Positions 27,033 to 36,172 are shown, counted from the first letter of the stretch. The stretch is DNA of 64,000 bases from Solibacillus isronensis (GCF_023715405.1 NZ_JAMBOC010000004.1:124001-188000); one strand, 5' to 3'. Made by a program: numbers and translations. Notes: generated by a model from the sequence alone, not told the origin.

Positions 27033-28089
27033 TCTTCTCACCTGATTTCCACTTTGCTAAATTTTGTTTAACAAATACATCATCATTTAAATGCGGATAC
27101 ATTTTATAAACTCGAGTTATTTCATCGGCTTGACCTTCACTTAATACTTCGTGGTCTGCCAGACACCAGTTTCCTTTTAACAATCCTTGTCTCGTCAATA
27201 CTTCATTGATCCCTGCAATGCTCCCTTTAAAGGCATGTGCCGGGTCGAAGAAAGCCGCATTCGCATCTGTCACTTCGATGGCTTTTGTTAACCAGCTTGC
27301 ATCAATTTGTGCTTTATCTCTAGCTGCCTTAATCTCTTCAAAATATTGAACGGCAGTTTTTGCCCATACTGACCAATGCCCCAACAAGCCGCCAACCACT
27401 TTCTTTTTAACGGTTTCACCATTAATCGTAAATGCATATTCAGTTAATAGATCAATGACAATATTATCGTCATTTCCTGTATAAAGAGCGATTTCATCCC
27501 GGCGGTCGCTATTGCTTACAGCCCGAACGACATCTAATGTTTGATAGCGATTAAAAGGCGCCATTTTAATTGCATATACATTTTCTATATTGGCAAGTTC
27601 ATGCCAAAACTTGTATGTGAATACACGGCCGCCTACTGATGGCTGTAAATAGAAACCAACTACAGGAATGATTTTGGCAACTTCTCTCGTTCGCTCCAAT
27701 AACTGCGCTTCTGATAAATGTTGGAGTCCTCCCATACTTAGTAAAGCTAAATCATAGCCAAGAGATTTTAAAATTGTCGCTTCATTTTTCGCCTGCTCTA
27801 CCGGACCGCAAACACCACCTATTTTAATGAAGGATTCCGGAACATTCGCTTTCTTCATTTCATCTATTGCAATTGAAAGAACACGCTCATACAAGTTGAA
27901 TTGGGGATCACGAATCTCAAATTGTGTCGTATGAACACCAACTGCCAAGCCCCCGACACCAGCTTCAATATAATATTTCGTCAAGGCACGCTGACTTACT
28001 TCATCCAACGATTTGTCTTCGTTTAACGCTAATGGATGCGCCGGAATAAACGCACCGTCAAACAATGCTTTTTTTACAGCTTCATTCAT
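27010..28089 (-). CDS. Dihydrodipicolinate synthase (DapA)-family aldolase/lyase
   Basis: A 359-residue TIM-barrel enzyme, longer than DapA (about 290). GGLAVGVHTTQF replaces the GTTGE loop, VVGFYLQPSVGG corresponds to the catalytic tyrosine strand, and YAIKMAPFNRY carries the presumed Schiff-base lysine. A C-terminal extension of about 60 residues follows. It is probably a retro-aldolase or dehydratase acting on a keto-acid sugar, not a lysine-biosynthesis enzyme: it is embedded in a sugar operon and its active-site loop is different. It follows the epimerase-like gene without a gap. Confidence 0.8.
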   Translation of the reverse strand: MNEAVKKALFDGAFIPAHPLALNEDKSLDEVSQRALTKYYIEAGVGGLAVGVHTTQFEIRDPQFNLYERVLSIAIDEMKKANVPESFIKIGGVCGPVEQAKNEATILKSLGYDLALLSMGGLQHLSEAQLLERTREVAKIIPVVGFYLQPSVGGRVFTYKFWHELANIENVYAIKMAPFNRYQTLDVVRAVSNSDRRDEIALYTGNDDNIVIDLLTEYAFTINGETVKKKVVGGLLGHWSVWAKTAVQYFEEIKAARDKAQIDASWLTKAIEVTDANAAFFDPAHAFKGSIAGINEVLTRQGLLKGNWCLADHEVLSEGQADEITRVYKMYPHLNDDVFVKQNLAKWKSGEKSESFTST

Positions 28090-29106
28090 TTAAAACGCCC
28101 CTTTTCGCTCTTGGAAATGCGTTGGTTTATTTAATGTGGCACCATCTAATTCCACCCAATTTGCAACCATATCAAGCATTTGCTCAATGGATACACGGGG
28201 ATAGCCAAATAATTTATGGGCATGGGCCGCTGTATTTAATAATGCTGTTTCCTGTTCCACCCCTATAATTATAGCTTCCTTATTAAAGCGTTTTGCAAAC
28301 TCCTTCGCCAGCCAGCGAACAGACAATGTTTCCGGCCCTGTTACATTCAGAATTTTTACAGGTGATTCGCAATGTATTAGCGAGCGAATCGCGTATTCGT
28401 TTGCATCCCCTTGCCAGATGACATTGACACTGCCCATCGTGACATCAACCGGCTCATTATTGTAGACGGATTTTGCAACTTCCAATAAAACCCCGTATCG
28501 TAAATCAATCGCATAATTTAAACGGAACATAAGCATTTTTGTATGAAAGCGATTGGAGAAATTCGTAAAAATACGTTCTCTTCCTAATGTGGACATTGCA
28601 TATTCACCAACGGGAACCGGTGTTACATCTTCTCCGCAATTGCCCGCTGTTACAGGAGTAAATGGATAAATATTGCCTGAAGAAAATACGACGATATTTG
28701 AGTTTTTAAATTTATCTGCCACACGACCTGGTACGTATGTATTCATCGCCCATGTGAAGTGTTCGTTATTAACTGTACCGAATTTATTTCCCGCCATGAA
28801 AATGATATTCGGTATATCCGGTAACTGAGCGAGTTGCTCTTCATCCATTAAATCACAAGTAATTGTTTCAATCCCTGCAGATTCCAGCTCTTCTTTCATT
28901 TCTTTATTTGAAAATCTGGCCACACCGATGATCCGTTTCTCGATCCCCGCTTCTTCAGCAGCACGCTTCGCCATTTTTGCTAAAGTAGGACCCATCTTTC
29001 CTGCAATTCCTAAAATCAAAATATCACCATCAATTTTTTTTATATCCTCTACTAATGCAGCAGAAGGTTTTGTCATAAATTCTTCTAATTGTTGTACCGT
29101 TTGCAT
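28090..29106 (-). CDS. NAD-dependent epimerase/dehydratase-family protein
   Basis: A 338-residue extended SDR protein. The N-terminal nucleotide-binding stretch ILILGIAGKMGPTLAKMAKR (about 30-49) reads GxxGxxG. VFSSGNIYPF and a distant EYAMSTLGRER, with Tyr but Met/Leu in place of the YxxxK lysine spacing, mark a divergent active site. The ATG at 29106 has AAAGGGG 8 bases upstream. It is the first gene of the 10-gene minus-strand operon, divergent from the regulator at 29190, with only 83 bases for both promoters. Specific reaction unknown. Confidence 0.8.
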   Translation of the reverse strand: MQTVQQLEEFMTKPSAALVEDIKKIDGDILILGIAGKMGPTLAKMAKRAAEEAGIEKRIIGVARFSNKEMKEELESAGIETITCDLMDEEQLAQLPDIPNIIFMAGNKFGTVNNEHFTWAMNTYVPGRVADKFKNSNIVVFSSGNIYPFTPVTAGNCGEDVTPVPVGEYAMSTLGRERIFTNFSNRFHTKMLMFRLNYAIDLRYGVLLEVAKSVYNNEPVDVTMGSVNVIWQGDANEYAIRSLIHCESPVKILNVTGPETLSVRWLAKEFAKRFNKEAIIIGVEQETALLNTAAHAHKLFGYPRVSIEQMLDMVANWVELDGATLNKPTHFQERKGAF

Positions 29107-29126
29107 TGCGGTCACCCCTTTATAAA

Positions 29127-29155
29127 TTGAATATTCTTACATCTTTCTGTAAAAT
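29127..29155 (+). promoter_or_regulatory. Candidate promoter of the regulator at 29190
   Basis: TTGAAT and TAAAAT are separated by 17 bases. On the opposite strand a TATAAT within the same short region may serve the catabolic operon, but its -35 is weak. The two promoters would overlap, a common arrangement for autoregulated local regulators. Confidence 0.5.
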
Positions 29156-29189
29156 TATATTAATATGGATTTTTGGAGGCACAGACATA

Positions 29190-30482
29190 ATGAATAAGGC
29201 ACTTCCGTATACCTCACAAAGTTTAGTAGGGATTATTGTTCCTGAAATTTTGCAGGATACAATTAAAGAAGCATTACGTGGATTCCCTAATATCCAACCA
29301 CATTATTTTTTAACACAAGACTTTATAATGACGGACGAGCTACAGCGATTTATATATGAATACGAAATGCTTGTCGCAGCAGATCCTTATATTTTTCAGC
29401 AATTGAAATTCTATGATTCATCTTTGCAGCTTTATCAGATTAATAGTAGAGCGCTTCAGCTATATGAATTGCTATTAACCCATAAAATACAAAATGAACA
29501 GAAGCAGTATTGTTTTGACTTTTTACAACAAAGTACCATCTTGTCGATTACACATCAGTTACATCATAAAATCGACTATGTGTTTTCTGAAGGCGAAACG
29601 GTTGATGCCATATTGGAAAATCATATAAAACATGCTGAACAAGGCTATTTTCCGGTTACTACGATTGCCTCTGTCTATGAATCATTAAGTGAACATAATA
29701 TCGAATGTCGTTATTTAATTCCGACAAAGCAAGAATTGATTGTTGCTTTTGAACGGGTATTATTGGCCTCTAAAGGGCGACAAAACAAAGAAAGTCAAAT
29801 TGTATACGGTTTGATTCAATTTGAATTGATTGCTAAACAAGAACAGTCGAAAGTGGAACAAATACTTCAGCAGTTCACACAACAAATGGATGGTCATTTA
29901 ATCATGCTGAATCCATTACAATATAGTTTTATTACGACCCGTGGACAATTTGAGCGCGAAACATTAGGGTACAAACATTTGCCGCTGCTTTCCCGCTTTA
30001 AAGAAGAGCTGAAAATTAATTGCACAATCGGTGTCGGCTTTGGAATCAATGCAAATGATTCCGGTCGTCATGCCAAACAGGCTCTCTATCAGGCAAATGA
30101 AAACGGACCAAACCTTTGTTATATCGTGCGTGAAGATAATAGTGTGATCGGTCCAATCGATACGACCGTTTTTATTAACTATGAACAGTACCCGTTAGTC
30201 ATAACAGATTTAAAATTATTGGAGCGGGCGGAAAAAGCCGGTATGTCCGCTTCCTATATATCCAAATTAATGGGTCGCATTATGAAGCATCAAAAGTTTA
30301 TTTATACGGCCGAAGAACTTGCTCAAACATTGAATATCACGTTACGAAGCGCAAATCGGATACTGCTAAAATGGCTGGATGCCGGACTAGTTGATATTAT
30401 CGGCGAGGAAAAGGTAGCTCACCGAGGACGTCCTAAACGCATCTATTATATTCAGTTTTTAGAAGATATAAAGAATCAGTAA
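29190..30482 (+). CDS. Putative pathway regulator with decayed GGDEF-like module and winged HTH
   Basis: A 430-residue cytosolic protein. The N-terminal half is unrecognised. At about 300-325 it contains TIGVGFGINANDSGRHAKQA, which resembles the GxSxG...A..AL..AK core of GGDEF domains. The region that should hold GGDEF reads LIMLNPLQYSFITTRG, so diguanylate cyclase activity is not expected. The C-terminal 70 residues look like a winged helix (AEELAQTLNITLRSANRILL, about 380-399). GGAGG lies 9 bases before the ATG; an in-frame ATG 28 codons earlier overlaps the divergent gene. It is divergent from the sugar operon and is its most likely regulator. Confidence 0.65.
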   Translation: MNKALPYTSQSLVGIIVPEILQDTIKEALRGFPNIQPHYFLTQDFIMTDELQRFIYEYEMLVAADPYIFQQLKFYDSSLQLYQINSRALQLYELLLTHKIQNEQKQYCFDFLQQSTILSITHQLHHKIDYVFSEGETVDAILENHIKHAEQGYFPVTTIASVYESLSEHNIECRYLIPTKQELIVAFERVLLASKGRQNKESQIVYGLIQFELIAKQEQSKVEQILQQFTQQMDGHLIMLNPLQYSFITTRGQFERETLGYKHLPLLSRFKEELKINCTIGVGFGINANDSGRHAKQALYQANENGPNLCYIVREDNSVIGPIDTTVFINYEQYPLVITDLKLLERAEKAGMSASYISKLMGRIMKHQKFIYTAEELAQTLNITLRSANRILLKWLDAGLVDIIGEEKVAHRGRPKRIYYIQFLEDIKNQ

Positions 30483-31315
30483 GTTGTGCTGGCAATATGC
30501 TTTATCTGATCTAATAGTTTGATTGTCTGCAATGTGTCGGTGAGATCAATGTGACTTTTTTTCTCTATAAAAAATTGCTCTATTGCATCAATCAGGCGAT
30601 CATAAAATCGGACATCTCCTTCAGCAATTTCAAACCATTCACTTTGCTGCTGAGTATGTGTTACAAATTGAAAACTTTGACGATGCTGCAAGTACCCTCT
30701 AATTGAAGATACTGTCCCATCCTGATATGTTAATGAGATAAAGTGTTGCTGATCATTAAAGGTAACGGCTATGTCTTTGAAAGATGTTCCTTTTAACGCA
30801 CTGATCATTTCCACTGCATGTATGCCATAATAGTAATAGTCGAATTCCTGCAGCATCGGCAGTGGAGTTATGATGTCCACTGCCTCAATGCTCTTTTTAG
30901 ATTTTGCCAGTTGAATTTCTTCAGCAAAGCGTAAAGCAGAGCAGCTCATCAAAGGTGTTCCCTTTTCATTGGCTAGTTCCATAATGGAAATGGCCTGCTC
31001 GTAATTTTGTGCCAATGGTTTATCGATAAAAATAGGTTTTTCAGAAGCAGCCAAGACTGCAAATTGCTCGAAATGTTGTGAGGCATCAACCGATGTAATG
31101 ATAAACGCATCACAAATGTCTGCCAGTTCCTGTAGTGTTTTTATAAAAGGAATTCCTCTTATATGCAACTCCGCTGAAACTCGTTCAATTCGGTTTCTAC
31201 TTATTTCAATTGTAGATCCACCCCGATATGCGAATAGCTCATGACCTTTTTTCTGTAGCCTTTCACTGAACGCGACTGCATGGGTTGAATCTGCTCCGAT
31301 CATACCTATTTTCAT
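30476..31315 (-). CDS. Gfo/Idh/MocA-family dehydrogenase (short form)
   Basis: A 279-residue oxidoreductase, shorter than its two paralogues in the locus (324 and 350). The Rossmann domain begins MKIGMIGADSTHAVAF, the lysine motif reads IDKPLA (about 97-102), and YYYYGIHAVEMISAL holds the expected histidine. The C-terminal sheet domain is reduced. It is the last gene of the ABC-importer operon and its 3' end overlaps the converging regulator gene by seven bases, with no terminator between. Substrate unknown. Confidence 0.82.
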   Translation of the reverse strand: MKIGMIGADSTHAVAFSERLQKKGHELFAYRGGSTIEISRNRIERVSAELHIRGIPFIKTLQELADICDAFIITSVDASQHFEQFAVLAASEKPIFIDKPLAQNYEQAISIMELANEKGTPLMSCSALRFAEEIQLAKSKKSIEAVDIITPLPMLQEFDYYYYGIHAVEMISALKGTSFKDIAVTFNDQQHFISLTYQDGTVSSIRGYLQHRQSFQFVTHTQQQSEWFEIAEGDVRFYDRLIDAIEQFFIEKKSHIDLTDTLQTIKLLDQIKHIASTTY

Positions 31316-31324
31316 AGAAGCCCC

Positions 31325-32128
31325 CTACTTAATACCTGACATTGTAATTCCTTCTGTAAAATAACGTTGGAAGAAAATAAATATTAAAAATGTCGGTATG
31401 AATGAAATTGTTGCACCTGCCATTTCGACACCGAAGTTCCCTTCTTTTCCGAGCATCGAGGCAAGACCAACTGTAACTGGAAACATCTTTTCATTTGTTA
31501 AATAAATTAACGGCTGGAATAAGTCATTCCAGTTTGAAATAAAAGCAAAAGTTCCTACTGTCGCAATTACTGGGAATGATAGCGGCAAAATAATCTTGAA
31601 GAAGATTTGCCAGTCATTCGCCCCGTCAATATAGGCAGCCTCTTCCAAATCTTTCGGTATTCCCTGTAAAAATTGTCGTACTAAAAATACACCCATGATT
31701 GCCCATAATTCAGGTACAATTAATGCCCAATATGTATTAATCCATCCAAAGTCGGCGAACATAATATATTTGGGAATAATAAATAACTGTTGAGGAATCA
31801 TGATGACTGCCATGAAAATCCAGAAGATTGCCTCTTTACCCCAAAATTGCTTTTTAGCAAATATATAACCGAGCAATGCCGCAAAAAGCATTTGAGTAAT
31901 AACAGGAATGACAGTTATAACGATAGAGTTCCAGATCCATCGTATAAAAATCCCATTCGTAAAAATTGTTATATAGTTTTGGATTGATGGATTGGTCGGC
32001 AGCCAAAACAGCGGATCAATTTGTGCCTGTTTCACTTCTTTTAATGAACCGAACACCATGATGATGAACGGCATTATAAAAATGATTGCTAATATTGCTA
32101 ATGCTGTATAAGAGATTACTTTTTTCAT
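31325..32128 (-). CDS. Carbohydrate ABC transporter permease, MalG/LacG type
   Basis: A 267-residue inner-membrane subunit with six predicted helices, the first at about 7-27. The EAA loop reads EEAAYIDGANDWQIFFKIIL (about 182-201), the contact site for a MalK-type ATPase. It works with the permease encoded immediately upstream and the lipoprotein at 33140-34447. No ATPase gene is present in the operon; MsmX encoded at 17246-18328 is the likely motor. Confidence 0.92.
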   Translation of the reverse strand: MKKVISYTALAILAIIFIMPFIIMVFGSLKEVKQAQIDPLFWLPTNPSIQNYITIFTNGIFIRWIWNSIVITVIPVITQMLFAALLGYIFAKKQFWGKEAIFWIFMAVIMIPQQLFIIPKYIMFADFGWINTYWALIVPELWAIMGVFLVRQFLQGIPKDLEEAAYIDGANDWQIFFKIILPLSFPVIATVGTFAFISNWNDLFQPLIYLTNEKMFPVTVGLASMLGKEGNFGVEMAGATISFIPTFLIFIFFQRYFTEGITMSGIK

Positions 32129-32152
32129 TTATCTGCTCCTTCCCGCACCAGC

Positions 32153-33070
32153 TTAATAATAATTTGGATCTTTCCCGATATATTTACGTTGTATTAACGA
32201 GATAATTAAAATGATAAAGAATAACACATACGATAAGACTGCTGCATAGCTCAAGTTCAAGCTTGTAAACCCTTGATGATATAAGTAATACACGATGGTC
32301 GTTGTTGAGTAGTTCGGTCCCCCATTCGTTAACAAGAACGCAGAGTCGAAAATTTGGAATGAACCAATCGTTGTTGTAATTGCCACGTAAAAGTGAATAG
32401 GCTTTAACATCGGGAATGTAACTTTCCAGAAGATCTTCCATGGACTTGCACCATCAATCCGAGCCGCTTCATACAATTGACGGTCGATGGATTGTAGTCC
32501 CGCATAATAGTAAATCATCGTTGTACCCGCTACTTTAAAAATACTTAATCCTGCCAAGACGAGAAGCGCCTGTGATGAACTGGATAAAAACAGCTGTGGG
32601 TTGATTCCGACAAAACCGATTAAATAGTTTATAAAACCATCTTCTGTACCGCGGAATAACCATCCCCAAATACCTGCAATAATTACGAATGATGTAACAA
32701 CAGGTAAGAAAAACAATCCTTTAAAAAACCCTGAAAATTTAACTCCTGAATTAATGATTACTGCTAAAATTAGGCCAAGCGCCATTGTTGGAACTATATA
32801 ATAGATGGAAAACTTAACTGTATTCCATATTGCTTTCCAAGCGATTTCATCATCAAACAAACTTTTCCAATGTTTTAACCCGACAAACTCAGGGTCCCCA
32901 ATAATTTTCCAGTCATGAAACGTTAAATAAAAACTTAAAGCAAATGGATAGATTTGAAAAATAAGAAAATGAATTATTACGGGAACGAGCACGACATAGA
33001 CTAATAGATTTTTGTTTAACTCCCTCTTAATTCGTGCACTAAGTGATTGTTTAGAAGTTGTAGAGGTCAC
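32153..33070 (-). CDS. Carbohydrate ABC transporter permease, MalF/UgpA type
   Basis: A 305-residue membrane protein with six predicted helices and an EAA loop YEAARIDGASPWKIFWKVTF (about 209-228). The GTG at 33070 was chosen because AAAGGG lies 8 bases upstream; the GTG three codons earlier sits on that site. It forms the translocation pore with the MalG-type subunit. A cytoplasmic N-terminal stretch of about 20 basic residues precedes the first helix, as usual for the family. Confidence 0.9.
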   Translation of the reverse strand: MTSTTSKQSLSARIKRELNKNLLVYVVLVPVIIHFLIFQIYPFALSFYLTFHDWKIIGDPEFVGLKHWKSLFDDEIAWKAIWNTVKFSIYYIVPTMALGLILAVIINSGVKFSGFFKGLFFLPVVTSFVIIAGIWGWLFRGTEDGFINYLIGFVGINPQLFLSSSSQALLVLAGLSIFKVAGTTMIYYYAGLQSIDRQLYEAARIDGASPWKIFWKVTFPMLKPIHFYVAITTTIGSFQIFDSAFLLTNGGPNYSTTTIVYYLYHQGFTSLNLSYAAVLSYVLFFIILIISLIQRKYIGKDPNYY

Positions 33071-33102
33071 ATGCCTCACCCTTTCTGTACTTGAAGTAAT
33101 GA

Positions 33103-33131
33103 GAGAGTTTGATCTTCACGACCAAACTCTC
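33103..33131 (-). other. Hairpin after the sugar-binding protein gene
   Basis: GAGAGTTTG pairs perfectly with CAAACTCTC around an 11-base loop, 8 bases after the binding-protein stop. No T-tract follows, so it is more likely an mRNA stabiliser giving excess binding protein than a full terminator. Confidence 0.65.
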
Positions 33132-33139
33132 CTTTAAAA

Positions 33140-34447
33140 TTATTTGTTAATTACCTTATCAATTGCGTCTGCCGCTTTATCTGCAGCTTCCTGAGGAGAT
33201 TGTTTACCTTCTAACATTGCTTGAATTTCTGCTTGAACTAAAGGCATAATATTACGCCCTTCTGGGTGAATCACACCTGGCTTCGCATACTCTGTGTAGC
33301 CTGCTAATTGAGCCATGTATTGTTGTGAATCAAAAATATCCTTCGCTTCATCACGTGTCGGGATATATTGTGTAATATTGTTGAATGTACGTTGGTTATC
33401 TGTATTTGTAATATACTTCATGAACTCTGCTGCGGCTTCAGGATTTTTAGAAATCGCCGAACCTACAAACATACCAACAGTACCGTAAGTTAATTGCTCT
33501 GCATCTTTTAATGGTGGAGCAATAACAAACTCAAATGGCTTCTCAGCTAATAAACGGTTTACCGAAATACCAGAACCATTTACAGCTAATAACTTTCCGC
33601 CGAAGTAAAGTGAGTCATGATCAAGCGCTGTAATTGAATCTTGCGGAATCCAGCCCTTTGTATACATTTCGTTAATTAATTCAAATGACTTAACCGCTTC
33701 AGGCTTGTTAATTAAGATGTTGTTTTCTTCATCAATTACATTACCGCCAGCTTGCCATAAAAATGGATAAAGCGTGTTATTTAAAGAACCTCCACCAGCA
33801 TAGGAGAATGCATAATAACCAGCTGCTTTAGCTTTCTCAGCTAAAGCTTTGAATTCATCCCATGTTGTCGGAAGGCTGTTTTCATCTACCCCTAACTCCG
33901 TTAAAATATCTTTGTTATAAATTAATGACTCCGCTGTTTGTAAAATTGGCATTCCGTACTGTTTGCCTTTCCAACTTGTTGCTTCGATAGCAGTTGGTAC
34001 AAAACCGCTTAAATCTTCATCTGTAACATATTGCGATATATCTAAAATTAATTGTTGTTCTGCATATTGTGGCATTTGGTCAGGAATTACATAGAATACG
34101 TCCGGACCTTGACCTGCCGCTAAAGCCGTTAAGATTTTTTGGTCACGATTTGCCCATGGAATTTGTTCGAAGTTTACCTTTACACCTGTTTCAGCTTCAA
34201 AATCCGATGCAAATGTTTTCCACATATCTCCTTCACCTGTTGAGCCATCTGTATAAGGGTGTGCCCAAACTGTGATTTCACCTGATAATCCTGAAGATTC
34301 TTCTGAATCTGTGTTAGCGCTTCCATTGTCCGTATTTGTATCCGCATCTGTTGATGTCGTTTCATCTTCGCTGCATGCAGCCATTACAACAGAAAGCACT
34401 AATACTAAAAATAGCAGTCCCAACTTTTTAAAAATTGTATTACTCAT
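33140..34447 (-). CDS. Sugar ABC transporter substrate-binding lipoprotein (SBP family 1)
   Basis: A 435-residue extracellular binding protein. The lipobox VMAAC predicts lipidation at Cys25, followed by a Ser/Thr/Asp/Glu-rich linker to about residue 52. The mature domain (ITVWAHPYTDGSTGEGDMWK) and AAGQGPDVFYV are typical of MalE/MsmE-like proteins. AAGGGGGATGGG precedes the ATG. It heads a four-gene operon: binding protein, two permeases and a Gfo/Idh dehydrogenase. The ligand is unknown but should be the substrate of the neighbouring catabolic operon. Confidence 0.92.
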   Translation of the reverse strand: MSNTIFKKLGLLFLVLVLSVVMAACSEDETTSTDADTNTDNGSANTDSEESSGLSGEITVWAHPYTDGSTGEGDMWKTFASDFEAETGVKVNFEQIPWANRDQKILTALAAGQGPDVFYVIPDQMPQYAEQQLILDISQYVTDEDLSGFVPTAIEATSWKGKQYGMPILQTAESLIYNKDILTELGVDENSLPTTWDEFKALAEKAKAAGYYAFSYAGGGSLNNTLYPFLWQAGGNVIDEENNILINKPEAVKSFELINEMYTKGWIPQDSITALDHDSLYFGGKLLAVNGSGISVNRLLAEKPFEFVIAPPLKDAEQLTYGTVGMFVGSAISKNPEAAAEFMKYITNTDNQRTFNNITQYIPTRDEAKDIFDSQQYMAQLAGYTEYAKPGVIHPEGRNIMPLVQAEIQAMLEGKQSPQEAADKAADAIDKVINK

Positions 34448-34479
34448 AACCCATCCCCCTTTTTATTTTTCCTTTGTAT

Positions 34480-34501
34480 AAAATAGCGAAATAGCTATTT
34501 T
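34480..34501. promoter_or_regulatory. Palindromic operator-like element upstream of the importer operon
   Basis: AAAATAGC and GCTATTTT form a perfect 8-base inverted repeat with a 6-base centre, 33 bases upstream of the binding-protein ATG and between two divergent genes. It could be a binding site for a local regulator; no second copy was found upstream of the catabolic operon. Confidence 0.4.
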
Positions 34502-34616
34502 TTCCAGACTACAAAAAATTTAGGAGGAACTCAAGTCCATTAAAAGACCTTAATTTAAATTGTACGATTTTTCAGATTTTTTATTTTATAATAAAGACAA
34601 GGGGGTTATTAACTTT

Positions 34617-35234
34617 ATGACATTTTGGGACGGGTTTTACGATTTTGGTGTAAAGCTATTAAAAATAATTTACTTGAATTTTCTATGGCTATTTTTTTCT
34701 GCGACTGGACTTTTTGTTTTCGGAATATTTCCGGCGACGATTGCTTTATTTACAATTACAAGACAATTTCTTCTTAATATTGAGAAGCCGATTACAAAAA
34801 CATTTTGGGAAGTCTATAAAACCGAGTGGCTTAGAGGTAATGGATATGCGGTAATTAGTTATATTATTGTGCTGATTTTAGCAATCGACTTTTATGCGAT
34901 TTATATGGTGGATTCTTTATCATTCCTTCTCATACCAACTTTTATCATTGCCTTTTTAATTTTTGGAACTTTATTTTTCTTCTTTCCAGTGTATGTACAT
35001 TTTGATTTAGCATTTTTGGCAATAATCAAACAAGCATTTTTATTTACGGTCACTTCACCTTTCACGGTCATTTTAAATGCGTTATGTATCATATTGATCT
35101 ATGGCATTTTCAATATTATGCCGGGGGCAATTCCTTTATTTGCAGGGAGTGTGCTTAGTTGGTTCGTTATGAAATTCTCTCTGCGTTCCTTTAAGAAAAT
35201 TGAACAACGGAAAGTATCGGAGGCTGTAACATGA
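34617..35234 (+). CDS. DUF624 (YesL-like) membrane protein
   Basis: A 205-residue integral membrane protein with about five helices. It matches the DUF624 group, which in Bacillus (YesL, YteU) accompanies sugar ABC importers and polysaccharide-lyase loci; its biochemical role is unknown. The ATG at 34617 has AAGGGGGTT 9 bases upstream, while an in-frame ATG at 34560 lacks a ribosome site. It is divergent from the sugar-binding protein and overlaps the following esterase gene by four bases, so the two are cotranscribed. Confidence 0.78.
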   Translation: MTFWDGFYDFGVKLLKIIYLNFLWLFFSATGLFVFGIFPATIALFTITRQFLLNIEKPITKTFWEVYKTEWLRGNGYAVISYIIVLILAIDFYAIYMVDSLSFLLIPTFIIAFLIFGTLFFFFPVYVHFDLAFLAIIKQAFLFTVTSPFTVILNALCIILIYGIFNIMPGAIPLFAGSVLSWFVMKFSLRSFKKIEQRKVSEAVT

Positions 35235-36127
35235 TGAATGGACTGCACCCTGAACTCGTTGAAAGTATTGATCGTAAATTAAAAAATTCTCGTACATTCG
35301 AGCAACTGATCATGAACAGAACATTTATCCATTATTCCGAGCAAAACTACCAACTTGAAAATTGTTTAATCGAAGAAATGATGATAGGAAATATACGAGT
35401 CATCCGGATACAGCCGAAGAATGCAGTACAAAATATGCCGGGCTTTATTTGGTTTCATGGCGGGGGTATGGTGTTCGGCAGTCCGGATGACAGCTTACCT
35501 TATGTAACAGATTTTGTACATAACTTCCAAGCGGTAGTGTTCCTCCCGCAATATCGGCTCGCTCCGGAAAACCCTTACCCTGCTGCTTTAAACGACGGGT
35601 ATGAGCTATTAAAGTGGCTAAGTGAACATGCAGGCGATCTGAATATAGATCTAACGAAAATTATCGTAAGTGGCGCCAGTGCCGGGGGAAACTTAGCATT
35701 GGCCGTAGCATTAAAAGCCCGAGATGAAAAAGGGCCAAAAATCGCGGCGGTTTTACCGTTGTATCCGATGCTTGATGCAAATGAAAGGTCATTTCATAAG
35801 AAATTTACCTCACCTGCTATTTGGAATGCCGAAAAAAACAGAAAAAGTTGGCTTGCTTATTTACCGGATCGTGAAAACATCCCACCTTATGCATCGCCTT
35901 TTTATGCAAATGTTGAAGGGCTTCCGCCGGTATATACGTTTATCGGAACGCACGATTTATTTTACGAAGAAGTATGTGAATTTGTGGATAAACTACAGCA
36001 GTCCCGTGTACAAGTTCAATTTGATATTTACCAAGGATGTACACACGGATTCGACTTGGAGGGAATACCAATTGCCCGTAAAGCTAAAAAACGGCTTTTG
36101 GATATTACATTAAAATTATTGAAGTAA
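35231..36127 (+). CDS. Alpha/beta-hydrolase, HSL-type esterase
   Basis: A 298-residue cytosolic esterase of the hormone-sensitive-lipase group. The oxyanion motif FHGGGM is near 75-80, the nucleophile elbow GASAGG near 141-146, the acid in GTHDLFYEE near 238 and the histidine in CTHGFD near 277. It starts with ATGATG overlapping the DUF624 stop codon, with GGAGG 7 bases upstream. In this locus it may deacetylate or de-esterify an imported decorated sugar; the substrate is an inference from context. Confidence 0.87.
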   Translation: MMNGLHPELVESIDRKLKNSRTFEQLIMNRTFIHYSEQNYQLENCLIEEMMIGNIRVIRIQPKNAVQNMPGFIWFHGGGMVFGSPDDSLPYVTDFVHNFQAVVFLPQYRLAPENPYPAALNDGYELLKWLSEHAGDLNIDLTKIIVSGASAGGNLALAVALKARDEKGPKIAAVLPLYPMLDANERSFHKKFTSPAIWNAEKNRKSWLAYLPDRENIPPYASPFYANVEGLPPVYTFIGTHDLFYEEVCEFVDKLQQSRVQVQFDIYQGCTHGFDLEGIPIARKAKKRLLDITLKLLK

Positions 36128-36137
36128 CCGCAAAATG

Positions 36138-36172
36138 GAGACCCGCAGGATTTTACGGATCTCTATTTTTTT
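36138..36172 (+). terminator. Terminator of the DUF624-esterase operon
   Basis: GAGACCCG pairs with CGGATCTC (one mismatch) and is followed by seven T. It overlaps the 3' end of the converging acetyltransferase gene by two bases. Confidence 0.75.
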
